From positions 1 through 64,000 of the forward strand of contig JAVJQA010000012.1 in assembly GCA_040218045.1 (NCBI GenBank): 64,000 nt of DNA, written 5' to 3'. This document shows positions 52,451 through 60,257 of the stretch, in pieces. The notes under the pieces were generated by a model. That model was not told where the DNA came from and ran no database searches. It saw only the letters and a list, made by a program, of their open reading frames with translations. Every line of letters begins with the position of its first letter. Positions within the stretch are counted from its first letter, which is position 1. Made by a program: the position numbers and the translations under genes. Origin of the DNA: Marinoscillum sp040218045 (GTDB lineage: Bacteria > Bacteroidota > Bacteroidia > Cytophagales > Cyclobacteriaceae).

Positions 52451-52487
52451 TTACTGCCTGGAACAAATTCCACGTTTCAGGCAGTGA
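52451..52487 (+). promoter_or_regulatory. Hairpin that encloses the sensor-kinase start codon
   Basis: TTACTGCCTGGAAC (52451-52464) pairs with GTTTCAGGCAGTGA (52474-52487) around the loop AAATTCCAC, a 14-bp stem with only two G-U pairs. The GTG start codon of the kinase (52484-52486) lies in the 3' arm. No T-run follows, so it is not a normal terminator of the ABC operon. Folding of the mRNA would hide the start; a protein or RNA that opens it could control kinase translation. Confidence 0.55.
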
Positions 52488-53701
52488 ACAACTACAAAGA
52501 AGAACCTACCTTCAGTCTTTATTCTGAGCGGTCCAATTTCAAATGGGTTGTGCTTGGTATCTCCATAGTGATCAGTGCGGGATCAATAGTCTATACCAAT
52601 CGCCTGGTGAATGAGATCCGGGAGCGGGAGCGAAAGCAGATAGACCTGTATGCCAGGACACTTGAATACCTCACAAATACGAGCGATAGCCCAAATGTGT
52701 TCATTTTGGAAGAAATCATTGAAGCCAATAATACCATTCCGGTGATTGTAGCAGATGAGTTGGGTGTCCCCGAATATTTCAAAAACCTTCCTGAGGCTGA
52801 TAAAATTGAAGATGATGAAAAACGCACGGACTTCCTGCACCGGGAGATATCAAAAATGAAAGAGGAGCGGCAACCCATTTTAGTGGCGTTGCGTGATCCA
52901 AATAACTATAGGCATATTTTTGGTTACAAGACTATCTACTATAAAAACTCTTCCCTTCTCAATCAACTCAAGTATTACCCATACATCCAGCTCTCGGTGA
53001 TTGCGATTTTCGGGTTGATCATATTTACCATTTTCAACTATTCCCGGACTGCGGAGCAGAACCGTGTCTGGGTTGGTATGGCCAAAGAAACAGCGCATCA
53101 ACTCGGCACACCGCTTTCGTCATTAATTGCCTGGGCTGAGTATTTCAAGGAGCAATTCCCGGCCCAAAGGGACATTTTCATTGAGCTGGAAAAAGATGTG
53201 GACCGGCTGGAGATGATTACTGAACGATTTTCGAATATTGGGAGTATTCCGCATCTACGTGAGGAGAACGTGGTTGAGATCGTAGAGGAGGTCATCAGTT
53301 ACCTAAAAAACAGGATATCCAGAAAAGTGACGATTGAATCGGAGTACTTCCCAAACAGGGACATCCTGGGAGCCATTAACCGGCCCCTTTTTGCCTGGGT
53401 GATAGAGAATATTATCAAAAACGCTGTTGATGCTATGGGTGGTATTGGAGCCATCAACATCAAAGTAATGAAAGTCAGTGAGGGCCGCGTGTCCATTGAT
53501 ATTTCTGATACAGGAAAAGGGATAGCCAAGGGGCGAATAAAACAGGTCTTTAAACCTGGGTTTACCACCAAGAAAAGAGGGTGGGGGTTAGGTCTTACCT
53601 TGACCAAAAGAATAGTGGAAAACTATCATGGAGGAAAAATCTATGTAAAGTCTTCAGAGATTGATAAAGGGACTACCTTTAGAATATTGTTGAAAACCTG
53701 A
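52484..53701 (+). CDS. Orphan sensor histidine kinase
   Basis: 405 residues, inner-membrane sensor. Helices at about 20-38 and 168-186 frame an extracytoplasmic sensing region (about 40-165) with no known domain recognised. H-box with H205 in AKETAHQLGTPLSSLIAW, N-box ENIIKNAVDAMGG, G1 DTGKGI, F-box FKPGFTTKKRGWG, G2 GLGLTL. The H-box followed by LGTP is the variant shared with NtrY-like kinases. No response regulator is nearby, so the partner is unknown. GTG start inside a stable hairpin; no other start precedes helix 1. Confidence 0.9.
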   Translation: MNNYKEEPTFSLYSERSNFKWVVLGISIVISAGSIVYTNRLVNEIRERERKQIDLYARTLEYLTNTSDSPNVFILEEIIEANNTIPVIVADELGVPEYFKNLPEADKIEDDEKRTDFLHREISKMKEERQPILVALRDPNNYRHIFGYKTIYYKNSSLLNQLKYYPYIQLSVIAIFGLIIFTIFNYSRTAEQNRVWVGMAKETAHQLGTPLSSLIAWAEYFKEQFPAQRDIFIELEKDVDRLEMITERFSNIGSIPHLREENVVEIVEEVISYLKNRISRKVTIESEYFPNRDILGAINRPLFAWVIENIIKNAVDAMGGIGAINIKVMKVSEGRVSIDISDTGKGIAKGRIKQVFKPGFTTKKRGWGLGLTLTKRIVENYHGGKIYVKSSEIDKGTTFRILLKT

Positions 53702-53790
53702 CAGTTTTCAATCGCTTCTTTTTCTCTTAAACAATTTTAGATTAATTTCGCACTCGATTCGAGATACGCTTATTTAAATCACAATTGATA

Positions 53791-55293
53791 ATGGCTAATA
53801 AAGGCAAAATCACCCAAGTTATCGGTCCGGTTGTGGACGTTAGTTTTGAGGCGGAAGGCTCAAAGCTTCCAAACATCATGGACGCTTTAAAAATCACCAA
53901 GAAAGATGGCTCTACTGTAATCCTTGAGGTACAGCAGCATCTGGGAGAAGATACCGTAAGAACAATTGCAATGGATGCAACTGACGGTATGATGAGAGGA
54001 ATGGAAGTTGTAGACCTGGGTAGCCCAATTCAAATGCCTATTGGCGATGAAGTAAAAGGACGTCTTTTTAACGTGGTAGGAGATGCGATAGATGGTATGC
54101 CTCAGCCAAACACCAAAAAAGGATTGCCAATCCACAGACAGGCTCCAAAGTATGAAGATCTATCTACCTCTACTGAGGTGCTTTTTACCGGTATTAAGGT
54201 AATTGATTTGATTGAGCCTTATGCCAAAGGTGGTAAGATTGGCTTGTTTGGCGGTGCGGGTGTTGGTAAGACCGTATTGATCCAGGAGCTGATCAACAAC
54301 ATTGCAAAAGCGTATGCAGGTTTGTCTGTATTTGCTGGCGTGGGTGAGCGTACTCGTGAGGGTAACGACCTTCTTCGTGAGATGATCGAGGCAGGAATCG
54401 TTAACTATGGCGAAAACTTTAAACATTCAATGGAAGAAGGTGGATGGGACCTGTCCAAAGTAACTCCTGAAGATTTGAAAGAATCTAAAGCAACCTTCGT
54501 ATTCGGACAGATGAATGAGCCTCCAGGTGCACGTGCACGAGTTGCTCTTTCTGGTTTGACCATTGCAGAATATTTCCGGGATGGTGATGGTACAGGACAA
54601 GGTAGGGATATCCTTTTCTTTGTAGACAACATCTTCCGATTCACTCAGGCTGGTTCTGAAGTATCAGCACTCCTTGGCCGTATGCCATCTGCTGTAGGTT
54701 ACCAACCTACTCTGGCCACTGAGATGGGTGTCATGCAGGAGCGGATCACTTCTACTAAGAATGGATCGATCACATCTGTTCAGGCGGTTTATGTGCCTGC
54801 GGATGACTTGACTGACCCTGCTCCAGCGACTACTTTCTCTCACTTGGATGCTACCACAGTACTTTCTCGCAAGATTGCCGAGCTAGGTATCTATCCAGCT
54901 GTGGATCCTTTGGACTCAACTTCTCGTATTTTGAGTGCAGAAATCCTGGGTGACGAGCATTACGACTGTGCCCAAAACGTAAAGGAGCTACTTCAGAGAT
55001 ATAAAGAACTTCAAGACATAATTGCGATTCTTGGTATGGATGAGCTTTCTGATGAAGATAAGCTTGTGGTACACAGAGCAAGAAGAGTTCAGCGTTTCCT
55101 TTCCCAGCCATTCCACGTAGCAGAGCAATTCACTGGTCTTCAGGGAGTACTTGTCGATATCAAAGACACCATCAAAGGTTTCAATGAGATCATGGATGGA
55201 AAATATGACCACCTACCTGAAGCAGCATTTAACCTTGTGGGTACTATTGAGGATGCTGTAGCTAAAGGTGAGAAATTGATGGCTGAAGCTTAA
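53791..55293 (+). CDS. atpD: F1F0 ATP synthase subunit beta
   Basis: Catalytic beta subunit of F1. 500 residues from ATG 53791 (in-frame TTG two codons earlier ignored). Beta-barrel N-domain (KGKITQVIGPVVDVSFE), P-loop GGAGVGKT at 154-161, catalytic Glu in GVGERTREGNDL, DNIFRFTQAG, and the ALLGRMPSAVGYQPTL segment. Followed after 10 bases by atpC, then a terminator; the other atp genes are not here, the split atpDC layout of Bacteroidota. The 89 bases upstream hold a near-match TAATTTCG (53743-53750) to the -7 box. Confidence 0.98.
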   Translation: MANKGKITQVIGPVVDVSFEAEGSKLPNIMDALKITKKDGSTVILEVQQHLGEDTVRTIAMDATDGMMRGMEVVDLGSPIQMPIGDEVKGRLFNVVGDAIDGMPQPNTKKGLPIHRQAPKYEDLSTSTEVLFTGIKVIDLIEPYAKGGKIGLFGGAGVGKTVLIQELINNIAKAYAGLSVFAGVGERTREGNDLLREMIEAGIVNYGENFKHSMEEGGWDLSKVTPEDLKESKATFVFGQMNEPPGARARVALSGLTIAEYFRDGDGTGQGRDILFFVDNIFRFTQAGSEVSALLGRMPSAVGYQPTLATEMGVMQERITSTKNGSITSVQAVYVPADDLTDPAPATTFSHLDATTVLSRKIAELGIYPAVDPLDSTSRILSAEILGDEHYDCAQNVKELLQRYKELQDIIAILGMDELSDEDKLVVHRARRVQRFLSQPFHVAEQFTGLQGVLVDIKDTIKGFNEIMDGKYDHLPEAAFNLVGTIEDAVAKGEKLMAEA

Positions 55294-55303
55294 TTCAAGA
55301 CTT

Positions 55304-55564
55304 ATGTTTTTAGAAATAGTTACTCCAGACGAAAAACTATACGAGGGAGAAGTTGACAGTGCTACTTTTCCAGGAACTGATGGCTCTTTTCAGGTTCTGG
55401 AGAACCATGCGCCCATGATCTCAACACTTGGTGATGGTGATATCACGTATGTGAGAATTCGCGATAAAAAAACGGAAGCAACCCACATCCGCGTAAGTGG
55501 AGGAGTGGTAGAGGTTCTGAATAATAAAGTGACAGTATTGGCCGAGAAAATCCTTACTGATTAA
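55304..55564 (+). CDS. atpC: F1F0 ATP synthase subunit epsilon, short form
   Basis: 86 residues: only the N-terminal beta-sandwich of epsilon (FLEIVTPDEKLYEGEVDSATFPGTDGSF-type start, then LENHAPMISTLGDGDI and VSGGVVEVLNNKVTVLAE). The C-terminal two-helix domain that inhibits ATP hydrolysis in E. coli-type epsilon (about 130-138 residues) is missing, and the frame stops cleanly before a terminator, so this is a natural short form. It links gamma to the c-ring. Inhibition by epsilon extension cannot operate here; ADP inhibition or another factor must act. Confidence 0.95.
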   Translation: MFLEIVTPDEKLYEGEVDSATFPGTDGSFQVLENHAPMISTLGDGDITYVRIRDKKTEATHIRVSGGVVEVLNNKVTVLAEKILTD

Positions 55565-55587
55565 ATAAGAATCTTATCGAATTTCAA

Positions 55588-55617
55588 GAGGGGTTGTCGT
55601 TAGGCAACCCTTTTTTG
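55588..55617 (+). terminator. Intrinsic terminator of atpDC
   Basis: GGGTTGTC (55591-55598), loop GTTA, GGCAACCC (55603-55610) with one G-U pair, extended by AG/TT on the outside and followed by TTTTTT. It stands between the convergent atpC and the FtsX-type permease gene. Confidence 0.9.
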
Positions 55618-58074
55618 TTACTCCTCATTCAGGTACTCCACGGGGTTAATCTGAGATGCTTTTAACGTTTGATAGCAAGTAGTGAGTATGGCGATCAGAA
55701 CCATGAGTACGCCAGCCCAGATAATAGTCAGAAGCGAAATGTTTGTTCTCAACTCATAGTTCTGAATCCACTGACCCATAGCGTACCATGTCAACGGTGC
55801 TGCGATCAGGAACCCCAACAGGAGTAGTTTGCCAAAATCTGACGAAAGCATTATCCAGATATTGAGCACTGTAGCTCCCAGAACCTTTCTGACACCGATT
55901 TCCTTGGTTCTTTTCTCGATAACGAATGCCACAAGCCCTATCAATCCGAGACAGGCAATGAGAACAGCTAAAAATGCCAGTGCCGACAGAAGTTTACCAA
56001 AGTTGATGGTTTTGGTAAAGATCTCCTTGTACTCCTGATCAAGGAATGAATAGGAAAACGGCGACTGGTCATTAAGGCCGAGCCACTTGGCTTCAAAAGA
56101 TTTTAATAAGGCCACTGTCTCGTCTCCTGACAATTCGCGGTTCAGGTCAACTATCATCTTCGGTTGTGGATTTCTAAAAATCGGTGCCTTGTGATCCAGC
56201 AATGCAACGGGATATGTCTCACTGGACAAGGTGGTGTTGAAATCATTGACCACTCCAATGATTGAAAACTCTACATCATTGTATCTTATGGTCTGATTTA
56301 AAGCTGACGCTGGAGATGTAAACCCAAAAGCCTTTGCGAAGTATTCATTGACCACAATATTGGTAGAGTCATTAAAATCTTTTTTAAACCCACGGCCATG
56401 CTTTATATCCAATCCAATGACATCAATGAAATGCTCATCTACTGTTAAGTAATTGACAGAGATATTGTAATTCTCACCTACTGATCTACTGAAATTATCA
56501 AAGTCAAAGATCATGGGAGGCGTATCGGAGGTGATGCTCACCTGTGCTACTTGAGGATGGCTGAGGATGGCATTTTTCAATCCTTCTTCAGATCCTTTCA
56601 TTCTATTCATGTTTTCAATTATGATCTTGTTGTGGCGCTCAAAACCAAGATCGTAGTTCATCCAATAATTTACCTGATCTCTCACTATGAGTGTACTGGC
56701 GATCATCGATATACTAATAGTGAATTGGGCAGTGACCAGTATATTTCGGACCCTCCCACCTTTGAGTCCCTGGGCAATCTTTCCCTTCAGGACCTTAGCT
56801 GGGCGGAATGAGGAAAGATAGAACGCTGGATAGATTCCACTTAGCAGTCCTATGAAGACGGTGGTTAGCACCAGAAGGAAAATGGCAGATGGGTTTACGA
56901 GTGTGTTGGTCGTAAGTTGTGTATCAATCAGTCCATTGAACATGGGAAGTATCATCTCCACCAAGAAGAATGCGATCATTACAGAAGCCAGAACATACAC
57001 AAAAGATTCTGTGAGGAATTGATAAATCAACAATTTTCGACTTGAGCCAATCACTTTTCTAATACCTACTTCTTTCGCTCTGGAGGTGGCTTTTGCAGTA
57101 GAGAGGTTGATGAAATTGATTAAAGAAAGACCTAAAATTAATCCACCGACAATCCATAAAATGTAAAGGTTTCGCATACTTCCTACTTGGTTGAGCCTGG
57201 AGTATACATTTTCAGACCTTAGGTGAATGTCCAGTAGAGGCTGAATGTAAAGATCCCATTCTTCACCAGAATCGATAAACTCCTGGTAGCTGATGCCACG
57301 GTATTTTTGAAGAAATGCCTCAAGGTACTTACCTGGCACATCGGCAACTTTTGAGGCGACTTTCCCCGGAGAGGCGTCCTCACGCATTAAACCAAACGTA
57401 ACAAAGGTGGTCCACATCCAGGAGTCTCTGCGATCAGCCACATGAGGAAGAGAATTCATAGAGATGAGAAAATCGAACTGAATGTGCGAGTTTGTCGGAG
57501 GATCTTGGCTTACACCAGTAATAACGTAAGACTTTTTAGTATCAGGATCACCTATCTCAAGATATTGACCCAGTGCGTCTTCCTCATTAAAGTATTTTTT
57601 AGCCGTTGATTCTGTAATGATCACAGATTGTGGCTTATTCAGTGCTGTGGAAGAATCTCCAGCTATCAGTGGAAAGCTGAAGATTCCCAAAAAATTAGGA
57701 TCTACAGCCAGAATGTCTGCCTCTTCGAATACAACTGATTGACCATTCTTTGTGGTACTGATCAATTTTGAGCCAGTTGGGTGTACTCGCGTCATTGCTT
57801 CGAACTCAGGCACCTCATCAGCTATTGCGTCGGCTACTGCGGGTCCTGTTGAGCCAAACAGCGCATCATCATCTCCCCATATAAAAGTCTGATTGATTCT
57901 ATATATCCTATCTCCTTGTGTATGGAAAGTGTCATTCTTGAGCTCATGATAGGTATATAACCCGATAACGATGCAACACATTAACCCGATAGATAAGCCA
58001 ATCAGGTGAATTACTGCAAAGAACTTTTGTCTTTTGATGTTGCGGGTAGCTACTGTGAAGAGGTTTCTTAGCAT
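55618..58074 (-). CDS. FtsX/MacB-type ABC transporter permease
   Basis: 818 residues from ATG 58074, where the family N-terminus begins (LRNLFTVATRNIKRQKFFA); ten more codons are open upstream but do not fit. Two FtsX units: helix 1 (about 20-42), a large MacB-like periplasmic domain (about 45-270), helices at about 275-420 including STAKATSRAKEVGIRKVIGS, a second periplasmic domain, and a final three-helix set with EKRTKEIGVRKVLGATV. Both copies of the EVGIRK/EIGVRK coupling motif are present. It ends QINPVEYLNEE. No ATPase gene is adjacent; these Bacteroidota permeases usually borrow one. Works probably in export or mechanotransmission at the envelope. Substrate unknown. Confidence 0.88.
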   Translation of the reverse strand: MLRNLFTVATRNIKRQKFFAVIHLIGLSIGLMCCIVIGLYTYHELKNDTFHTQGDRIYRINQTFIWGDDDALFGSTGPAVADAIADEVPEFEAMTRVHPTGSKLISTTKNGQSVVFEEADILAVDPNFLGIFSFPLIAGDSSTALNKPQSVIITESTAKKYFNEEDALGQYLEIGDPDTKKSYVITGVSQDPPTNSHIQFDFLISMNSLPHVADRRDSWMWTTFVTFGLMREDASPGKVASKVADVPGKYLEAFLQKYRGISYQEFIDSGEEWDLYIQPLLDIHLRSENVYSRLNQVGSMRNLYILWIVGGLILGLSLINFINLSTAKATSRAKEVGIRKVIGSSRKLLIYQFLTESFVYVLASVMIAFFLVEMILPMFNGLIDTQLTTNTLVNPSAIFLLVLTTVFIGLLSGIYPAFYLSSFRPAKVLKGKIAQGLKGGRVRNILVTAQFTISISMIASTLIVRDQVNYWMNYDLGFERHNKIIIENMNRMKGSEEGLKNAILSHPQVAQVSITSDTPPMIFDFDNFSRSVGENYNISVNYLTVDEHFIDVIGLDIKHGRGFKKDFNDSTNIVVNEYFAKAFGFTSPASALNQTIRYNDVEFSIIGVVNDFNTTLSSETYPVALLDHKAPIFRNPQPKMIVDLNRELSGDETVALLKSFEAKWLGLNDQSPFSYSFLDQEYKEIFTKTINFGKLLSALAFLAVLIACLGLIGLVAFVIEKRTKEIGVRKVLGATVLNIWIMLSSDFGKLLLLGFLIAAPLTWYAMGQWIQNYELRTNISLLTIIWAGVLMVLIAILTTCYQTLKASQINPVEYLNEE

Positions 58075-58112
58075 AGTTCCAATGTTTGGAAATGAGTGTG
58101 CCAAATTGCTGC

Positions 58113-58127
58113 CACTTATTATAAGTG
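58113..58127 (-). promoter_or_regulatory. CACTTAT-T-ATAAGTG palindrome upstream of the FtsX-type permease gene
   Basis: Perfect inverted repeat with 7-base arms and a single central base, 39 bases before the permease start. It consists of two TAAGTG half-sites facing each other; two more half-sites lie at 58242-58259 in the same divergent intergenic region. Operator function is inference. Confidence 0.4.
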
Positions 58128-58241
58128 ATTGAAATACAGGTTATTATATATAAGTTGTTTACTGAAAACTGGTCGATAACGGACATTTTGTGTTCGAGAT
58201 CGGCTTATTGCTTTGACAACTGGTGGTCTAAATTAAATTTC

Positions 58242-58259
58242 TAAGTGACCATTAAGTGA
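58242..58259 (+). repeat. Two TAAGTGA direct repeats, 11 bases apart
   Basis: TAAGTGA at 58242-58248 and 58253-58259, spaced by one helical turn, about 80 bases before the first SiaC-like gene. They repeat the half-site of the palindrome at 58113-58127. A third, imperfect inverted repeat (AACGCGTA near 58259, TACGTGTT near 58279) follows. The whole gap 58075-58336 has no recognisable gene and no exact TAnnTTTG box. Confidence 0.4.
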
Positions 58260-58336
58260 AACGCGTAATTTTTATGAATACGTGTTACTCTCTAACATGA
58301 AAGTCTCAATCTATTCACCTTTGTAATGTATTTGAA

Positions 58337-58813
58337 ATGAATATGAATAAAGAATTACAAACCAAACAAGAAAACATGCTGACAGCTACTAGAACTCACT
58401 TCTCACCATTTGCATTAACCATGGAAGGATTCGCAACCCAAAGCCCCAATTTGCTTTTGGAGCCAACTCTTAGGACTCCATATGTCAATTATAACAAAAG
58501 CCAGCTGAAGCTTACCATTAAAGGACGGTCTACTGATCGGGATATTAGTGAGTTTTATGCTCCAATCATCTCCCTATTGAAGAGGGATTCCAAAAAAACA
58601 AATTTTATAGCATTGGATATTCATATACCAGAGATGAATACTGCCACACTAAAGGTCTTATTTGACCTATTTAGATTCTTAAGCATCAAAGTATCAAGAG
58701 GTACGGCTGTAGAAGTCGTATGGAGATCATCATTTAAAAACCAGGAAATGAGAGAGACCGGATATGATTTTTCGGATTTGTTTGACCTGAATTTCAGATT
58801 GATCTCTGAATAA
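58337..58813 (+). CDS. SiaC-like (DUF1987) regulatory phosphoprotein, copy 1
   Basis: 158 residues. After a polar N-terminus (about 1-52) comes the SiaC/DUF1987 domain: LKLTIKGRSTDRDISEFYAP (55-75), a central strand FIALDIHIPEMNTATLKVLFDLF (about 90-112), and the closing VEVVWRS and GYDFSDLFDLNFRLI. In Pseudomonas SiaC the threonine of the N-T-S segment is phosphorylated by SiaB and dephosphorylated by SiaA; here N101-T102-A103 keeps that threonine. The fold is STAS-like. No siaA, siaB or siaD gene is nearby, so the kinase/phosphatase partner must be elsewhere. Ends before a strong terminator, and a paralogue follows at 59015. An ATG two codons downstream is also possible. Confidence 0.85.
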   Translation: MNMNKELQTKQENMLTATRTHFSPFALTMEGFATQSPNLLLEPTLRTPYVNYNKSQLKLTIKGRSTDRDISEFYAPIISLLKRDSKKTNFIALDIHIPEMNTATLKVLFDLFRFLSIKVSRGTAVEVVWRSSFKNQEMRETGYDFSDLFDLNFRLISE

Positions 58814-58861
58814 AATAAGTAGAATTGTTTTCATAAGTTAGGTTTGGATTAAGTGGTAAAG

Positions 58862-58888
58862 GGAGGCGTTTTCGCCTCCTTTTTTTTT
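58862..58888 (+). terminator. Intrinsic terminator behind the first SiaC-like gene
   Basis: GGAGGCG (58862-58868), loop TTTT, CGCCTCC (58873-58879), then nine T. Strong and well formed, so the second SiaC-like gene needs its own promoter. Confidence 0.93.
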
Positions 58889-58979
58889 GATAATTAGGTG
58901 AATTGCGTAGAGGGAATCGGGAAATCACTAATTTGTTTAAAATCAGCGAATTGCTCTGTTATTGGGTCAAGGCTCATGG

Positions 58980-58987
58980 TAGCTTTG
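58980..58987 (+). promoter_or_regulatory. Putative -7 box of the second SiaC-like gene (TAGCTTTG)
   Basis: Exact TAnnTTTG box 27 bases before the start codon, behind the terminator of copy 1. A TTG lies 15 bases upstream (58962-58964), slightly close for a -33 element. Confidence 0.5.
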
Positions 58988-59014
58988 ATTGAACCCTTAG
59001 AATAATTAACCATT

Positions 59015-59449
59015 ATGATATCACAGTCCTTCAACTCACCCGATCAAAAAGAAGAAAGCTCTGAAGGAAGGGTCACTAAGAAATACAATGCCGGGTCTCA
59101 ACAGCTATCCTCCATTAAGTTTGATGCTGAAACGGGCACATTGATTCTTAAAGGAAACTCTGATCAATCTGCGCTTCACCACTTTTATTTTCCGATCATG
59201 AGTCAAATTGCTCTGTATTTTGAAAAAGAAACTGATTTGGCCGTGGGTATTTTTTTTACAGAAATGAACGTTTCCTCTTTGAGGATCATCTTCAATTTAT
59301 TCAAAGTTTTGAGTGGTTATACCAGGGCCGGTGCCAACATCCAAATTAAGTGGTTTGCGCAAGCATTTGATAAAGAATTATACAATACGGCGAAGGATTT
59401 TGACCAATTATATGATTTGAACATGGAAGTAATCCTTAGTGGTTCTTAG
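59015..59449 (+). CDS. SiaC-like (DUF1987) protein, copy 2, with altered phospho-site
   Basis: 144 residues, paralogue of the gene at 58337. Shared framework: GTLILKGNSDQSALHHFYFP (41-60), the strand VGIFFTEMNVSSLRIIFNLF (78-97), IQIKWFAQ, and AKDFDQLYDLNMEVI at the end. At the phospho-acceptor position this copy has N85-V86-S87 in place of N-T-A, so the threonine is gone; a neighbouring serine might substitute. The two copies may therefore have different regulation (one switchable, one constant), which is inference. It has its own -7 box and converges on a PabC-like gene with a 4-base overlap. Confidence 0.83.
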   Translation: MISQSFNSPDQKEESSEGRVTKKYNAGSQQLSSIKFDAETGTLILKGNSDQSALHHFYFPIMSQIALYFEKETDLAVGIFFTEMNVSSLRIIFNLFKVLSGYTRAGANIQIKWFAQAFDKELYNTAKDFDQLYDLNMEVILSGS

Positions 59450-60039
59450 TCTATCATTTGAATTGATACCTCTGAATCCCCCAGGTCAAGCATGGCATTG
59501 ATCAGGCAGACTTTATCAAAATCCGGAAGACTTGTAACTTCAATATTGATTTCCTTAATTTGTCCGGTGCTCAGTAGATGTTGTCTACGAACCCCATTCA
59601 GCAAACAGGATTTTGGGGTAACCCATTCATCATTTCTCCAAAACGCGAGGTTTGCATAGAAACTATCGGTGACCATATCATTTTTTGAGATAATGATTTC
59701 ATCAGCATCCGCTCTTAGATCAAATAAATCTTCCAATTCACTTCGATCTGTGTATTTAAATCCATAATCCAAATCACTGGGAGCTTCAATCAATTTTAGT
59801 TTCTTCAATGGTCTTTGGCGATACTCGGAAAGCTCAACTTTAGAACTGATGCCATTATATACAATACGTACTTTTTGTTTGGTTTTAGGCCTTGAAACTG
59901 GTGGGATCAAAGTAGCTAAATCAAGGATTTTATTGGAGGGGAAATGATGCCTAAAAGTATCTGTAACACGTTGCTGATGTAGCTCCAGCAGTGGTGCCTG
60001 ACCGTCGACAAGACAAATAGACTCTAAAAACTGTGGCAT
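59446..60039 (-). CDS. Class IV aminotransferase, PabC-like (aminodeoxychorismate lyase)
   Basis: 197 residues from ATG 60039, where the family start is (PQFLESICLVDGQAPLLELH). Fold type IV PLP enzyme: Schiff-base lysine K95 in YGFKYTDRSELEDL, DEIIISKNDMVTDSFYANLAFW (the E/D-x-x-x-x-N-L segment, here with Asp in place of the usual Glu) and KSCLLNGVRRQHLL near the cofactor phosphate. It is shorter than E. coli PabC (269 residues) because the N-terminal small domain is reduced. Role: release of pyruvate from aminodeoxychorismate to give p-aminobenzoate; pabB lies 1.5 kb away on the same strand, with the CHASE2 gene between. Confidence in the exact substrate is moderate. Confidence 0.78.
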   Translation of the reverse strand: MPQFLESICLVDGQAPLLELHQQRVTDTFRHHFPSNKILDLATLIPPVSRPKTKQKVRIVYNGISSKVELSEYRQRPLKKLKLIEAPSDLDYGFKYTDRSELEDLFDLRADADEIIISKNDMVTDSFYANLAFWRNDEWVTPKSCLLNGVRRQHLLSTGQIKEINIEVTSLPDFDKVCLINAMLDLGDSEVSIQMID

Positions 60040-60257
60040 AGGTTGAGAATGCAATATGCCTTTTTACATTGATCTGTACAAAAGGTGATGAGGAGATTTT
60101 TGGTAAGGTATTCATCTTAAGTGAATTACCATATGAAAATGCACTAAAACCCAGGTTGTTCTCTATTCTTATTAGTTAGGATGTTTGATCATTTAGCAAT
60201 CTGGTATTTCTGGTTTTTTTTTAAAAAGGGCTAAATTGGGCATTGAAAAGCCTCCTA

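Noticed and set aside
53743..53750. TAATTTCG upstream of atpD as a -7 promoter box
   Set aside because: One mismatch to TAnnTTTG at a conserved position and no -33 element; too weak to list as a feature.
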